From NCBI RefSeq assembly GCF_001281315.1, contig NZ_CP012479.1, positions 1,674,001 to 1,738,000 on the forward strand: a DNA stretch of 64,000 bases, given 5' to 3'. The DNA comes from Arthrobacter sp. ERGS1:01. GTDB lineage: Bacteria; Actinomycetota; Actinomycetes; Actinomycetales; Micrococcaceae. A model generated the notes under the pieces. It was not told where the DNA came from. It made no database searches and saw only the letters and a program-made list of their open reading frames with translations. Shown in pieces: positions 20,819 through 29,545 of this stretch. Numbering within the stretch: the stretch's first letter is position 1; every line of letters starts with the position of its first letter. A program made the position numbers and the translations under genes.

Positions 20819-21980
20819 GCTTCGTACGCTTCCCGACCGTACGCCCGTCATCGTCGCGGCCCGGCGTCTGCCAACGGCCAAGGCAGGCGGCGCCTATAAG
20901 GAACTCCGTGCCCATCAACTCGCGGCACCAGTGCTGGCAGCGGTGCTGGCCGATTCCGGTCTGGCCGCCGCCGATGTCGACGACGTCATCCTGGGCAACG
21001 CCACCGGCGGGGGCGGCAACGTGGCACGGCTGGCAGCGCTGACGGCCGGCCTCGGTGACCGCGTCCCCGGGCTGACGGTGGACAGGCAGTGCGGCTCCGG
21101 TTTGGAGGCCATAGTCCTGGCCTGTCGGTTGGTCCAGGCCGGCGCCGGGGACACCTATGTTGCTGGGGGAGTAGAGAGCATCAGCACCGCCCCGGCGCGT
21201 GCCCATCGACGGGCCGACGGTTCGCTGGACTTCTTCGACAGGGCCCAGTTCGCGCCGCTGGAGTCCGGCGATCCCGATGCCGGGGTCGCCGCGGAAAACG
21301 TGGCGGGCCATTTCGGGATTGGCCGCGAACGCCAGGACGCCTACGCTCTCGAAAGCCACCGGCGTGCCAACGCCGCTGACACGGCCGGCCGCTTCTCGAA
21401 GGAATTGCTTCCGCTGGCCGGTCTCATTGCCGACGAGGGCCTGCACCGCCACCTCACGCCTGCACTCATGGCCCGATTCCCTGCAGCGTTCGTTGACGGA
21501 GGCACAGTCACGGCGGGAAACTCCTGCCCCTACAGCGACGGTGCAGCGGCCGTAGTGGTCACGACTGCCGCACGGGCTCGCTCACTGGCCGCCGAAGGCT
21601 TAGCGTTCGTGGACAGTGCGGTTGCCGGCACGGACCCCAACTTGCTGGGCGTGGGCGCCGCCCATTCAACCCTGGCGCTCATGAAGCGCACGGGGCAGGA
21701 CGCCGCCGCCCTCAACAGCGGGCTGATCGAATTCAACGAGGCCTTTGCCGCCCAGGTGCTGGCCACGGCAGACCTGGCTGGCCTCGATCCCGACGCCTTC
21801 AACCTCGACGGCGGCGCCCTCGCGCTGGGGCATCCTTATGGTGCGTCGGGAGCGGTATCGGTGGTGCGGCTCTTTGCCCAGTCCGCGGCCCGTACCGAAC
21901 CGGGCCTGGGTGCCTTGGCCATGATCAGCATGGCCGGCGGCATGGGAATCACGGCCCAGTTCCGGTGGAGTCTGCTGTAG
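20799..21980 (+). CDS. Thiolase-family protein lacking the second catalytic Cys
   Basis: A 393-residue thiolase-fold protein, starting at GTG 20799 with GAAGGGG six bases upstream, overlapping the ligase gene by 20 bases. The nucleophile loop is intact (RQCGSGLEAI, near residue 91), as are NEAFAAQ and GHPYGASG. The C-terminal motif that normally reads CxGGGMG reads SMAGGMG, so the second cysteine, the general acid/base of true thiolases, is serine. It may be a weak or altered condensing or thiolytic enzyme. With the ligase it probably activates and then condenses or cleaves an acyl chain; the pathway is not evident. Confidence 0.85.
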   Translation: MPNASPELRTLPDRTPVIVAARRLPTAKAGGAYKELRAHQLAAPVLAAVLADSGLAAADVDDVILGNATGGGGNVARLAALTAGLGDRVPGLTVDRQCGSGLEAIVLACRLVQAGAGDTYVAGGVESISTAPARAHRRADGSLDFFDRAQFAPLESGDPDAGVAAENVAGHFGIGRERQDAYALESHRRANAADTAGRFSKELLPLAGLIADEGLHRHLTPALMARFPAAFVDGGTVTAGNSCPYSDGAAAVVVTTAARARSLAAEGLAFVDSAVAGTDPNLLGVGAAHSTLALMKRTGQDAAALNSGLIEFNEAFAAQVLATADLAGLDPDAFNLDGGALALGHPYGASGAVSVVRLFAQSAARTEPGLGALAMISMAGGMGITAQFRWSLL

Positions 21981-22102
21981 AAAGCGGGGTTGTTAATCGT
22001 TGAAAACCTACCAGGGCTTTTGGGTGGTCGCCACGCCGTGACCTGCGGTGGATGAGGCCATAGGGCAGCCGCGGTTCGGCACGTGGCCTGACGCGCTGTG
22101 TG

Positions 22103-22402
22103 TCAGGAACAGGTCAGCGTCAGGCCGTTCCACTGGTGGACGCCCGGCCCCAGATTCCCGCACTGGCTATTGATTGCGGTGAGACCAATCAAGGTTGCTC
22201 CGCCCAGGACCACAAAGAGTACGGCCCCGACGATGATGGCAGCCACGGCCCAGCCATTCTTTGCACCGGCCCTGCGAGAGATGACGAGGGCGATGATGCC
22301 CACGATCAGTCCAACAATGTTCAACAGGATGGCCAGGATCAGCGCCGTGATACCTAGGCCGCGCCCCTTGTGGCTTTCGGATGTGGCTTGAATGTTGTTC
22401 AT
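22103..22402 (-). CDS. DUF4190-type small membrane protein
   Basis: A 99-residue protein with two membrane segments (LGITALILAILLNIVGLIVGIIALVIS and WAVAAIIVGAVLFVVLGGATLIGL) and a short outer tail with two cysteines (QCGNLG, LTCS). The arrangement matches DUF4190 proteins, whose function is unknown. AGGAAAGAG precedes the ATG. It sits just downstream of the response regulator, 118 bases away in the same direction, and may belong to the same envelope-stress unit. Confidence 0.7.
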   Translation of the reverse strand: MNNIQATSESHKGRGLGITALILAILLNIVGLIVGIIALVISRRAGAKNGWAVAAIIVGAVLFVVLGGATLIGLTAINSQCGNLGPGVHQWNGLTLTCS

Positions 22403-22520
22403 GGCTCTTTCCTGGAAGTGGAAGGGTGCTGCTAGGGGTGATCCGTTTCAACACAATAACCCAATGCGCGGCGTCCCGGCAGTGCGCCCCGCGCACGCCA
22501 CGATGGAAGGTGGGTGTTCA

Positions 22521-23186
22521 TCACTGGTGTTCGAGCCAGGTGAGAATTGCCTTGACGCGGCGGTTGTCCTCGCCAGGTGGCATGCCGAGCTTCAGGAAAA
22601 CGTTGGCAACGTGTTTGCTGACCGCTGCGTTGGACAAGTAGAGCGCATCGGCGATGTCCTTGTTCGATTCCCCCTCGGCCATCATGGTGAGGACTTGCGT
22701 CTCTCGGGCAGTCAGGCGACTCAGCGGTCCGGTGGGAGAGTCCGGCCTGGTGACGTGTCGTACCACCTCCGGGTCGACGACGACGCCGCCACCTGCGACG
22801 ATCTCGACAGCCCGGAGGAAATCTCCGACGCGACCCACCTTCTCCTTGAGAAGGTATCCGACGCCTGCGTCGGCGCCGGGACCATTGAGTAGCTCCTTGA
22901 TGTACGGCCCGGTGACGTAGGCCGACAGCACCAGAATCGGTAGGTGGCGATGTCGGTCCTGTAGATCGATGGCTGCCCGCAAACCGTCGTCGGTATTTCC
23001 CGGAGGCATCCGCACATCGGTGATCACCAGGTCCGGCAGCCCAACTGTGAGGGCCATGGCATCAACGGCGGAAACAAGGGAGGGCGCGTCCATGCATTCG
23101 CGGACCACGTCATGCCCGCTTGATTGAAGGATCTCCTTGATTCCGGCCAGGATGAGTGCCGCATCATCGGCCAACACTATTCTCAT
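22521..23186 (-). CDS. LuxR/NarL-family response regulator
   Basis: Two-component response regulator of 221 residues. The receiver domain has the acidic pair near residue 7 and the phospho-acceptor Asp57 in LVITDVRM, and the output domain is a LuxR helix-turn-helix (LTARETQVLTMMAEG ... NKDIADALYLSNAAVSKHVANVFLKLG). The ATG at 23186 is preferred over 23201 because AAGGAA lies 7 bases before it. It follows its kinase by 37 bases. The likely target is the divergent ABC transporter operon, where a 20-bp inverted repeat is found. Confidence 0.9.
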   Translation of the reverse strand: MRIVLADDAALILAGIKEILQSSGHDVVRECMDAPSLVSAVDAMALTVGLPDLVITDVRMPPGNTDDGLRAAIDLQDRHRHLPILVLSAYVTGPYIKELLNGPGADAGVGYLLKEKVGRVGDFLRAVEIVAGGGVVVDPEVVRHVTRPDSPTGPLSRLTARETQVLTMMAEGESNKDIADALYLSNAAVSKHVANVFLKLGMPPGEDNRRVKAILTWLEHQ

Positions 23187-23223
23187 TGTCTTTTCCTTCA
23201 TAGTTGTCTGCAGCTTTGCATCG

Positions 23224-24402
23224 TCACCACTGTGGCTCGGCGGGGGCGGTGATCTTCACCGTGGTGCCACTACCCGGCGGGCTGGTGACCCTGATGTCGC
23301 CGCCGATGCTCCGCATCCGTTCGCGGAGTCCCAGGAGCCCGGTACCTGTGCCTTTGCCGAGTTCCACGCCGCCGATTCCGGTGTCGATGACGCGGGCTCT
23401 GACGCCGTCCTGCGTGCAGTAAAGCTCCAACCTGACGTGGTCGACGCCGGCATGCTTGGCGACGTTGGTCAGTGCCTCGGATACAGCGAAGTAGACCGCC
23501 CCCGCGGATGGGGAGGAGAGTGAAGAATCATCGGTGTCCTCCGCCACCACTTCGACGTCCAATGGCGAACGGGAGGCCACCTCGCGGATTGCGGCCACGA
23601 GTCCCAAGTCGCTGAGTTCAGGCGGGTGGATCCCGCGCACTGTGTCGCGCAGGCGCCGCAGCGCCCGCTCCGCCTGATCCTGGGAGCGCAATGCCAGTGC
23701 CTGGATGCGGTCCTTGTCCGCCCCGGAGCTCGCGGCTGATTCGAGCAGGCCAAGACTGAGCACCACGGCCACGAGGTCCTGCTGCGCGCCGTCGTGCAGG
23801 TCGCGTTCGATGCGGCGGCGCTCCTGCTCGAAGGCTTCGGTGAGTGAGGCACGGCTGTTGCGCACTTCCTTCAACTGCGCTTGGAGGTCCAGGTCATGCC
23901 GGCTGGAAAAACCGAGCAGTGCAGCGTCACGCACTTTCGAAAAACCGACGAGCAATGCCGCGGTCACCAGGGCCAGTCCTGCGCCGGCGGGGACGGCCGC
24001 CAACGACTGCCCAAAGGAGGTGGGCGTGAAGGGGCCCACCTGTGCCGCGACGCCGAAGGCCCAGAGCACGGGGGAGGTCACCAGTGCCAAGGCGCCGATG
24101 AAACCGAAGAAGACTACGAGTAACGAAAGCAGGCCGAGAAGGAGTGCCGTGAGGAATATGGGCAGGTCCGTACGCCACAATCCCGAGGTGCGCACCCGGG
24201 CACGGCACCATGTGGTCCAGGATTGGTGGGCCGGGCGCAACCGTGAGCTCGGTGCACCGCAGGCACGCGCCCGCAGCCTGTCGATCTCCGCGACGGTGAC
24301 GGCCGTCAGCGGCAGTAGCGGCAGCAGCACAAGCATCAGCGGAGTCAGTGCTGCGGCCACAACCTCCGTCAGCACCCTTCGGAGCAGGATCGATGGTGGC
24401 AT
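23224..24402 (-). CDS. Sensor histidine kinase (HisKA_3 family)
   Basis: Membrane sensor kinase of 392 residues. Hydrophobic segments cover about residues 10-38, 80-122 and 135-156 with very short loops between, as in kinases that sense within the membrane. The phosphorylation site is His203 in RRRIERDLHDGAQQD, and the ATPase domain has NVAKHA, DTGIGG and GTGLLGLRERM. Lack of a large outer domain and the neighbouring ABC transporter suggest it senses envelope stress or an antimicrobial, perhaps through the transporter. Divergent from that transporter. Confidence 0.9.
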   Translation of the reverse strand: MPPSILLRRVLTEVVAAALTPLMLVLLPLLPLTAVTVAEIDRLRARACGAPSSRLRPAHQSWTTWCRARVRTSGLWRTDLPIFLTALLLGLLSLLVVFFGFIGALALVTSPVLWAFGVAAQVGPFTPTSFGQSLAAVPAGAGLALVTAALLVGFSKVRDAALLGFSSRHDLDLQAQLKEVRNSRASLTEAFEQERRRIERDLHDGAQQDLVAVVLSLGLLESAASSGADKDRIQALALRSQDQAERALRRLRDTVRGIHPPELSDLGLVAAIREVASRSPLDVEVVAEDTDDSSLSSPSAGAVYFAVSEALTNVAKHAGVDHVRLELYCTQDGVRARVIDTGIGGVELGKGTGTGLLGLRERMRSIGGDIRVTSPPGSGTTVKITAPAEPQW

Positions 24403-24440
24403 GCCTCAACTCTCCCACACGGCCGGCACACCGAAACGAA

Positions 24441-24460
24441 AGGTAGACCTGGCTCTACCT
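24441..24460. promoter_or_regulatory. Inverted-repeat operator before the ABC transporter operon
   Basis: AGGTAGA-CCTGGC-TCTACCT is a perfect 7-bp inverted repeat with a 6-base spacer, 55 bases before the transporter start and 38 bases before the kinase start on the other strand. Size and place suit a dimeric LuxR-type response regulator; that the neighbouring regulator binds it is inferred. Confidence 0.55.
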
Positions 24461-24514
24461 GTCTCGGGTGACAGCACCAGTGCGTGTGCGTTTCAGAAAC
24501 GGTGGAATGGATAT

Positions 24515-25294
24515 ATGCCTATCGAATCCAACTCCGCCAACCTTTGTGTACGAGTACGGGGCCTGCACATGGCGTTCCCAGTTCCCGGACGCGGCAAGGA
24601 GAGCGCCCGAATTCTGCACGACATCGACCTCGACATCCCCGAGGGTCGGCTGACCGCCATCGTCGGTCCATCCGGCTCCGGCAAGTCAACCCTGCTCTTC
24701 TGTGCCGCGGGGCTTGAAGAGCCCACCGGCGGCACCATCGAAGTGCTCGGAGTGGAGCTCGGTTCCCTCAACCCGCGTCAGCGTGCCACCTTCCGCAGTG
24801 AACACATCGGCTTCGTCTTCCAGGACTACAACCTGGTCAGCTCCCTCACCGTGGAAGAGAACATTGCGCTCCCGGCCCGCCTCGCCGGCCACAAGGTGCC
24901 CAAGAAGCGCATTCGCGACGCGATGGAGCGCCTGGGCATCGGAAAACTTGCCCGGCGGCGCCCGGACAGGCTGTCCGGCGGCGAACGTCAACGTGTCGCG
25001 ATTGCCCGGGTTGTGGCCAACCAGCCGCGCATTGTGTTCGCCGATGAACCCACCGGCGCCCTTGACCTGCAATCGGGCCATGTTGTCCTCGATTGGTTGC
25101 AAGCTCTTCCGGCCCAGGGAACCACCGTTGTGATGGTGACCCATGATCCTCTCGCCGCAGCCAGGGCGGACCAGGTGGTGGTCATGGGTTCCGGTCACAT
25201 CCACCAGGTCATGGCTGGTGGGGATAGCCACGCGATTGCCGATGCCATCCTTGCTGCGCAGGCCGTTGCCGATTCCGCGGAGGTGCCGGCGTGA
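24515..25294 (+). CDS. ABC transporter ATP-binding protein (MacB/BceA type)
   Basis: ATPase of 259 residues. Walker A is GPSGSGKST near residue 48, the signature is LSGGERQR near residue 155, Walker B is IVFADEPTGALD, and the switch His is in VTHDPLAAA. FVFQDYNLVSSLTVEEN and the overall form are those of the MacB/BceA/LolD group, which pair with FtsX-like permeases. The start is ATG 24515, with GGTGGA upstream. The permease GTG overlaps its stop. With the two-component system it resembles peptide-antibiotic detoxification modules. Confidence 0.9.
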   Translation: MPIESNSANLCVRVRGLHMAFPVPGRGKESARILHDIDLDIPEGRLTAIVGPSGSGKSTLLFCAAGLEEPTGGTIEVLGVELGSLNPRQRATFRSEHIGFVFQDYNLVSSLTVEENIALPARLAGHKVPKKRIRDAMERLGIGKLARRRPDRLSGGERQRVAIARVVANQPRIVFADEPTGALDLQSGHVVLDWLQALPAQGTTVVMVTHDPLAAARADQVVVMGSGHIHQVMAGGDSHAIADAILAAQAVADSAEVPA

Positions 25295-26631
25295 TCCGCC
25301 TGGTGATGGCCGACGTCCGCCGTCAAGCTGCAATGTGGCTGTGGACCGTCCTGTGCGCCACAGTTGGTGCAGCATGTTCGGCGGGCTCGGTGATTGCCAT
25401 GTTTACCGCCCTGGGTGCAGCCCGGCATGCAGGGGACGCCAACATGGCAACGGCTGCGATTGCGCTCGGGGGAAATATTGTCTTCTTCACGGTGCTGGCC
25501 TCGGTCGGGGTAGTCGCATCCACCGTGAGCTTGACGCTGACAAGCCAGCGCCGCGAACACGCATTGTGGCTGGTGCTGGGCGTCCCTCGCGGGCGTGTGC
25601 GCAGCGTGCTGAACGCCGAGCTAACAGTTCTGGGCTTGGTAGCAGGGGTCCTCGCACTGCCGCTGGCGCTCTTGGTCGCTGCCGTAGCGCTGGTTCAATG
25701 GACCAATTCCGGCCTTGACCTTCACGGAGCCGGCATCGCCTTCCAGCCGTGGCACCTTGGCGCTGCAGTGGCGGCAGGAGTATTTCCCTGTTTTGTGGGT
25801 GGTTGGGGTGCCGCGCGACGCGCGTCGAAGACCCCGGAGATGCGTGCTTTCCGCGAGAACGCAGACCCGGGCGTGCGGCCCGGTGTCGGCCGGAGCATTC
25901 TGGCATTCTGCCTGTTCGCCGGTGTAGTAGGCATGTGGATCCCCGGTTTGGGTCTGGAACTCAGCGGTGGATTTGAACAGCGCACGGCCTTCGCCTTCGC
26001 CGGCAATCTCTTCTTGGTGTGCCTGTTGCTGGTCATGGGGCCCTGGGTTCTTACGCCCCTGATGTCGTTGTGGACAGCAGCGGTACCGGCCAACAACGTG
26101 GCATGGCGGCTGGCTGTCCACTCCTGCCGAACCCGTGCGGCCCGCAGCGTCACCACCGTGTTGCCCTTTGCTTTGGCCCTGTCCATGGTGGGCCTGTTCA
26201 TGGTGATCGGAAACGCGATGCCCGGTGGCACAGCCGGCGTTGGCGATGTGCTCGTCGTCCTGGGCTGGGTCTTTGTTGTCTCGTGGGTCGGGGGCCTGGC
26301 CGTCATCGCACTGGTGGGACGCGAGCGGCACCGAGACTCCGCTCTCCTGAGTGTGGCCGGTGCGCGCCCCGGCGTCATCGCCCGGTCAACCCTGTACGAG
26401 GGGCTCATCTATGCGATCACTGCGATCCTCTTCGGCCTCATCACTTTGGTGATCGCTTGCTGGACCGTCGCCATTGGCGCCCGTGTTTCCCAGCTCGAAA
26501 TAGTGTCCGGTCTGCCCTGGGTCACGCTCTGCGGACTCGCTGCCTTGACGCTCGCCACTCCCTGCGCGGCATTGCTATGGCCAGCCATTGCAGCATCCCG
26601 CACCAACGTCCCCAACGCGCTTCGCAGCTGA
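25291..26631 (+). CDS. FtsX-like ABC transporter permease
   Basis: Membrane component of 446 residues, start GTG overlapping the ATPase stop by 4 bases. It has about eight to ten hydrophobic segments in two halves, each carrying an FtsX-type core (SQRREHALWLVLGVPRGRVRSVLNAE and RERHRDSALLSVAGARPGVIARS). It lacks the large extracellular domain of BceB and MacB. A role in export or removal of a membrane-active compound is inferred from the kinase-regulator-transporter layout. Confidence 0.85.
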   Translation: MIRLVMADVRRQAAMWLWTVLCATVGAACSAGSVIAMFTALGAARHAGDANMATAAIALGGNIVFFTVLASVGVVASTVSLTLTSQRREHALWLVLGVPRGRVRSVLNAELTVLGLVAGVLALPLALLVAAVALVQWTNSGLDLHGAGIAFQPWHLGAAVAAGVFPCFVGGWGAARRASKTPEMRAFRENADPGVRPGVGRSILAFCLFAGVVGMWIPGLGLELSGGFEQRTAFAFAGNLFLVCLLLVMGPWVLTPLMSLWTAAVPANNVAWRLAVHSCRTRAARSVTTVLPFALALSMVGLFMVIGNAMPGGTAGVGDVLVVLGWVFVVSWVGGLAVIALVGRERHRDSALLSVAGARPGVIARSTLYEGLIYAITAILFGLITLVIACWTVAIGARVSQLEIVSGLPWVTLCGLAALTLATPCAALLWPAIAASRTNVPNALRS

Positions 26632-26723
26632 CGCGCCGCTGCGGCTACACGACTAACCACCCCTTCTCCAAGAAGTTCAACGGCATGCAGCACTGCATGC
26701 CCCCAGAAATAAGGAATCACACT

Positions 26724-27428
26724 ATGACTACCAAACCACGCACCCTGCTCGCCCTTGGCGGGATCGTTCTCCTGGCCCTTGTCGCCACCGGTTGCGGCAG
26801 CGAGAGCGGCACAGCCAACGCCACCGTGGAGACGAAGTCGTTCTCGTTCAGCGGGGAGAACCTCATCGTGACCTCACACTCCTCCGACCTTGAACTCATC
26901 TCCGCAGACGTCGACGAGATCCAGGTCGAGCGGGCGAGCAGCGGGTCAATGATCGGCGCAGAGCCCAAGTCCGTATGGCAGCTGGACGGGAACACCCTGA
27001 CACTGGACCAGAGCTGCACAGGTATCTCCATTAATTGCGGCGCCCGGTTCACCGTAAAAGTACCGCGAAACGTCACTCTTTCCGCTGAAAACGGCGGCGG
27101 CCGCATCAAAGCGACCGGATTCACTACCGAGCTGAGCTTGATGACCATGGACGGAGATATTGACGCGGAGAAGATCTCGGCCAAGTCAGTGACGGCGAGC
27201 AGCAGGAACGGCAAGGTTCAGCTCGAGCTTGGCGCAGTGCCCGACCTCGTCAACGTACAAAGCCAGGACGGAATCATCCAACTGGCCCTTCCACAAGCGA
27301 CGTATGCAGTCGACACGTCCGCGAAGAAGGGGAGGATCAGCGTGAACGTGGCCACGGACGACGGCAGCGCCCATGTGGTGAAAGCCCATTCCCGCAACGG
27401 TGACATTTCCGTCGAAAAGGCGCCGTAA
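26724..27428 (+). CDS. Lipoprotein with DUF4097 adhesin-like domain
   Basis: A 234-residue lipoprotein. The signal peptide (LALGGIVLLALVATGC) ends in a lipobox with the lipidated cysteine near residue 24. The mature part is rich in beta repeats with regularly spaced phrases such as NGGGRIKATG, MDGDIDAEKI, RNGKVQLELG, KKGRISVNVA and RNGDISVEK, typical of the DUF4097 beta-helix. ATG 26724 is chosen, with AAGGAA upstream. Related domains occur in LiaG of the Bacillus envelope-stress locus. It probably shares the transporter message (92 bases downstream). Confidence 0.82.
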   Translation: MTTKPRTLLALGGIVLLALVATGCGSESGTANATVETKSFSFSGENLIVTSHSSDLELISADVDEIQVERASSGSMIGAEPKSVWQLDGNTLTLDQSCTGISINCGARFTVKVPRNVTLSAENGGGRIKATGFTTELSLMTMDGDIDAEKISAKSVTASSRNGKVQLELGAVPDLVNVQSQDGIIQLALPQATYAVDTSAKKGRISVNVATDDGSAHVVKAHSRNGDISVEKAP

Positions 27429-27487
27429 CTCCCGCGGCGTTAACGAGTGACCAGTTGAAAAGTGGCGAGAATTTAGTCTCACGCACC

Positions 27488-27504
27488 GGCGGTTCGAATC
27501 CGGC
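27488..27504 (+). other. tRNA T-arm-like fragment
   Basis: GGCGG-TTCGAAT-CCGGC has the invariant TTCRANY loop and pairs 4 of 5 stem positions. No acceptor, D or anticodon arms can be built around it, so it is not a tRNA gene. It may be a relic of a tRNA 3' end, the usual attachment site of integrating elements, or chance. Confidence 0.3.
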
Positions 27505-27507
27505 AGG

Positions 27508-28173
27508 CTACGGCCGGTCAGCTTCGGGCAGATCCGGCTCGGTTTCCCCCAGACCCCGGGCCACCAGCGCCTCGCCGGTGGCCTGGGCGTAGCCGACCGT
27601 GGCAATCACAACAGGCAAGGACCGGGCCAGCAGGTTCCGTTCCAGTCCACGAGCCCGGGCGGCATCGCGGACGTCGCTGAACGCGCCAATCACAAAGGGG
27701 ATGCTGCGCAGCATGAGCGCCACGGTCAGCGAAAACCGTTCGGGATCCGCGCCGAACCGCTCCAACGGGCGCACCATGGCGTCGAGACCGTCCAATAGTT
27801 CGTCGACGGGCGTGGTCGCGGTGAGCACGTTGGACGCCAGCACGGTGGCAACGATCGCCGCTATCACCTGCCAGGCCACCACCGGGCCGTGCTGCCACCA
27901 CTGGTAGGCCGCGATGAGCACCAGGAACACAATCATCATGCGAAGGGCGCTCCACAGCCTCCGCCAGGGCAAGCCCGCAAGGGCATGGGACGCAACCACC
28001 ATCACCAGGACGAAGGTCGTGACGGCGGCCCCGATTCCCACCGGTATGGCGGGGGAGGCCAGGCACAGCACGGCCACTAAAAGCAGCAGGACTGCTTTTA
28101 GCCCCAGCGGCATGCGGTGGACAAAGGAGGTGCCGGGAATGTACCCGGCCACCAAATGGGCGTGCCCGCGCAT
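27508..28173 (-). CDS. bioN: ECF transporter transmembrane protein (EcfT/BioN)
   Basis: Energy-coupling membrane subunit of an ECF vitamin transporter, 221 residues. It has about five membrane segments, and the CbiQ-family coupling motif appears as DAARARGLERN near residue 172 with a second ARG in VARGLGE near residue 207. Order bioY-bioM-bioN and coupled starts make biotin the expected substrate. It overlaps bioM by one base. Its 3' end converges on the lipoprotein gene. Confidence 0.87.
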   Translation of the reverse strand: MRGHAHLVAGYIPGTSFVHRMPLGLKAVLLLLVAVLCLASPAIPVGIGAAVTTFVLVMVVASHALAGLPWRRLWSALRMMIVFLVLIAAYQWWQHGPVVAWQVIAAIVATVLASNVLTATTPVDELLDGLDAMVRPLERFGADPERFSLTVALMLRSIPFVIGAFSDVRDAARARGLERNLLARSLPVVIATVGYAQATGEALVARGLGETEPDLPEADRP

Positions 28174-28892
28174 CAGCCCACCAAGGCCCGGTACCGGTCC
28201 ACGGCCTCGGCGGCCGGACCGTCAAAGGCGATGCCGGCGTCGTCGACCACCAGGATCCGCTCAAAGGTGGCGGCCAGGGACAGGTCATGGGTGGACATGA
28301 TGATCTGTTGGGGCAGTTGCTCCAATCGTTCGCGCAGCAAACGCGTGTTGCGCAGGTCCAGCAGCGTGGACGGCTCGTCGAGGACCAGGATGGAAGGCTC
28401 CACGGCCAGCACCGCAGCCAACGCCACCAGCTGGCGTTCGCCGCCGGAGAGCTCGTAAACGCTGTTGCCGGATAGGTGCGCCAGCCCATAGGACTCCAGG
28501 ATGGATTCGGCCTTGGCGCGCCGTTCTTTCTTGCCCAGCTTGAGCCGGCGCAGGGACAACTCCACGTCCTCCACGGGCGTGGGCATGACGAGCTGCGACA
28601 ACGGGTCGGTGAAGACAAAACCAACCGTGCGACGCACGGCCGAACCCTGGGTGCGGGTGTCGAGGCCGTTGACGCCAACGGTGCCCGTAGACGGAAGCAC
28701 CAGCCCGTTGAGCAGGCGCAGCAGCGTGGACTTGCCGGAGCCGTTGGCGCCGATGACGGCAATCCGCTGTTCGCGCAGCTCCAGGGAAAGCGGCCGGAGG
28801 ATGGTTTTCGGAGCAGTGTCCCGGGCATCGGCCGGGGGAATGGAAACCCCGGCCGCCGACAGGACGATTGAACGTGATGCTGGGACGGTCAC
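28173..28892 (-). CDS. bioM: ECF transporter ATPase (EcfA/BioM)
   Basis: ATP-binding subunit, 239 residues. Walker A is GANGSGKST near residue 49, the Q-loop-like segment is GFVFTDPLSQLVMPTPVEDV, the signature is LSGGERQLV, and Walker B is ILVLDEPSTLLDLRN. The DPLSQLVMPTPVEDV segment is typical of ECF-type ATPases. Its ATG overlaps the bioY stop. A single ATPase gene suggests a homodimer, as in BioMNY of other actinobacteria and proteobacteria. Confidence 0.88.
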   Translation of the reverse strand: MTVPASRSIVLSAAGVSIPPADARDTAPKTILRPLSLELREQRIAVIGANGSGKSTLLRLLNGLVLPSTGTVGVNGLDTRTQGSAVRRTVGFVFTDPLSQLVMPTPVEDVELSLRRLKLGKKERRAKAESILESYGLAHLSGNSVYELSGGERQLVALAAVLAVEPSILVLDEPSTLLDLRNTRLLRERLEQLPQQIIMSTHDLSLAATFERILVVDDAGIAFDGPAAEAVDRYRALVG

Positions 28893-29545
28893 CGGCGGCG
28901 TCGCACCAACACATCGGGGAAAGCACGGTGCAGGCTCAGCGCGATGGCCACGGCAATGACGTTCTTGAGGATGTCACCGGGCAGGTAGATGGCGTCGGCA
29001 CCGATGGCCGCCGGCAGGCTCATGCCCTTGATGACGAAGCCGATGATCCCGCTCGCGTGGATGACCACCATGCCGGCCAGGGCGGCACCGAACAGCGCTG
29101 CGGCGCGGAAACGGCTGCGCACGGCCCAGCTGGCCAACAGGCCCACCACGGCCACGCCAAAGATGAAGCCGATGATGTAGCCGGCCGACGGGCTGGCCAA
29201 CACGGCCGGACCGGCACGGAAGCCGCTGAAGATGGGCAGGCCAATCAACCCCAGGAGGATGTACAGGCCGACGGCGGCCGTGCCGCGGGCAAATCCCAGA
29301 ACGAGCCCGCACAGGCTGACCACCAGGGTCTGCAGCGTAATCGCCACACCCAGCGGGCCCACATTGATGCCGGGCACCGCGATGGAGGCGGCAAGGAGTG
29401 CGGCGAAAACGGCGATCAGGGACAGGTCAACCGCGGTGAAACGGCGTCGTCCGGCAGTCACGGAAGACTGCAGGGGGGCCGGTGCCGCCGTCGAATCCGT
29501 CGCAGGGACAAGCTTTTCCTGCTGCGGGCGTGATGTTCGATTCAT
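28889..29545 (-). CDS. bioY: Biotin transporter substrate-binding subunit BioY
   Basis: Integral membrane S-component that captures biotin, 218 residues. Six helices follow a Ser/Ala/Pro-rich N-terminus. The family pattern is visible: PLGVAITLQTLVVSLCGLVLG, GLPIFSG, GPAVLASPSAGYIIGF and the C-terminal YLPGDILKN. ATG 29545 is favoured over GTG 29551 because GGAAAG lies 8 bases upstream of it. No biotin-repressor site was recognised in the upstream 145 bases. Confidence 0.9.
   Translation of the reverse strand: MNRTSRPQQEKLVPATDSTAAPAPLQSSVTAGRRRFTAVDLSLIAVFAALLAASIAVPGINVGPLGVAITLQTLVVSLCGLVLGFARGTAAVGLYILLGLIGLPIFSGFRAGPAVLASPSAGYIIGFIFGVAVVGLLASWAVRSRFRAAALFGAALAGMVVIHASGIIGFVIKGMSLPAAIGADAIYLPGDILKNVIAVAIALSLHRAFPDVLVRRRR

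Noticed and set aside
27429..27520. tRNA gene
   Set aside because: Only a T-arm-like segment exists; acceptor, D and anticodon stems cannot be formed.
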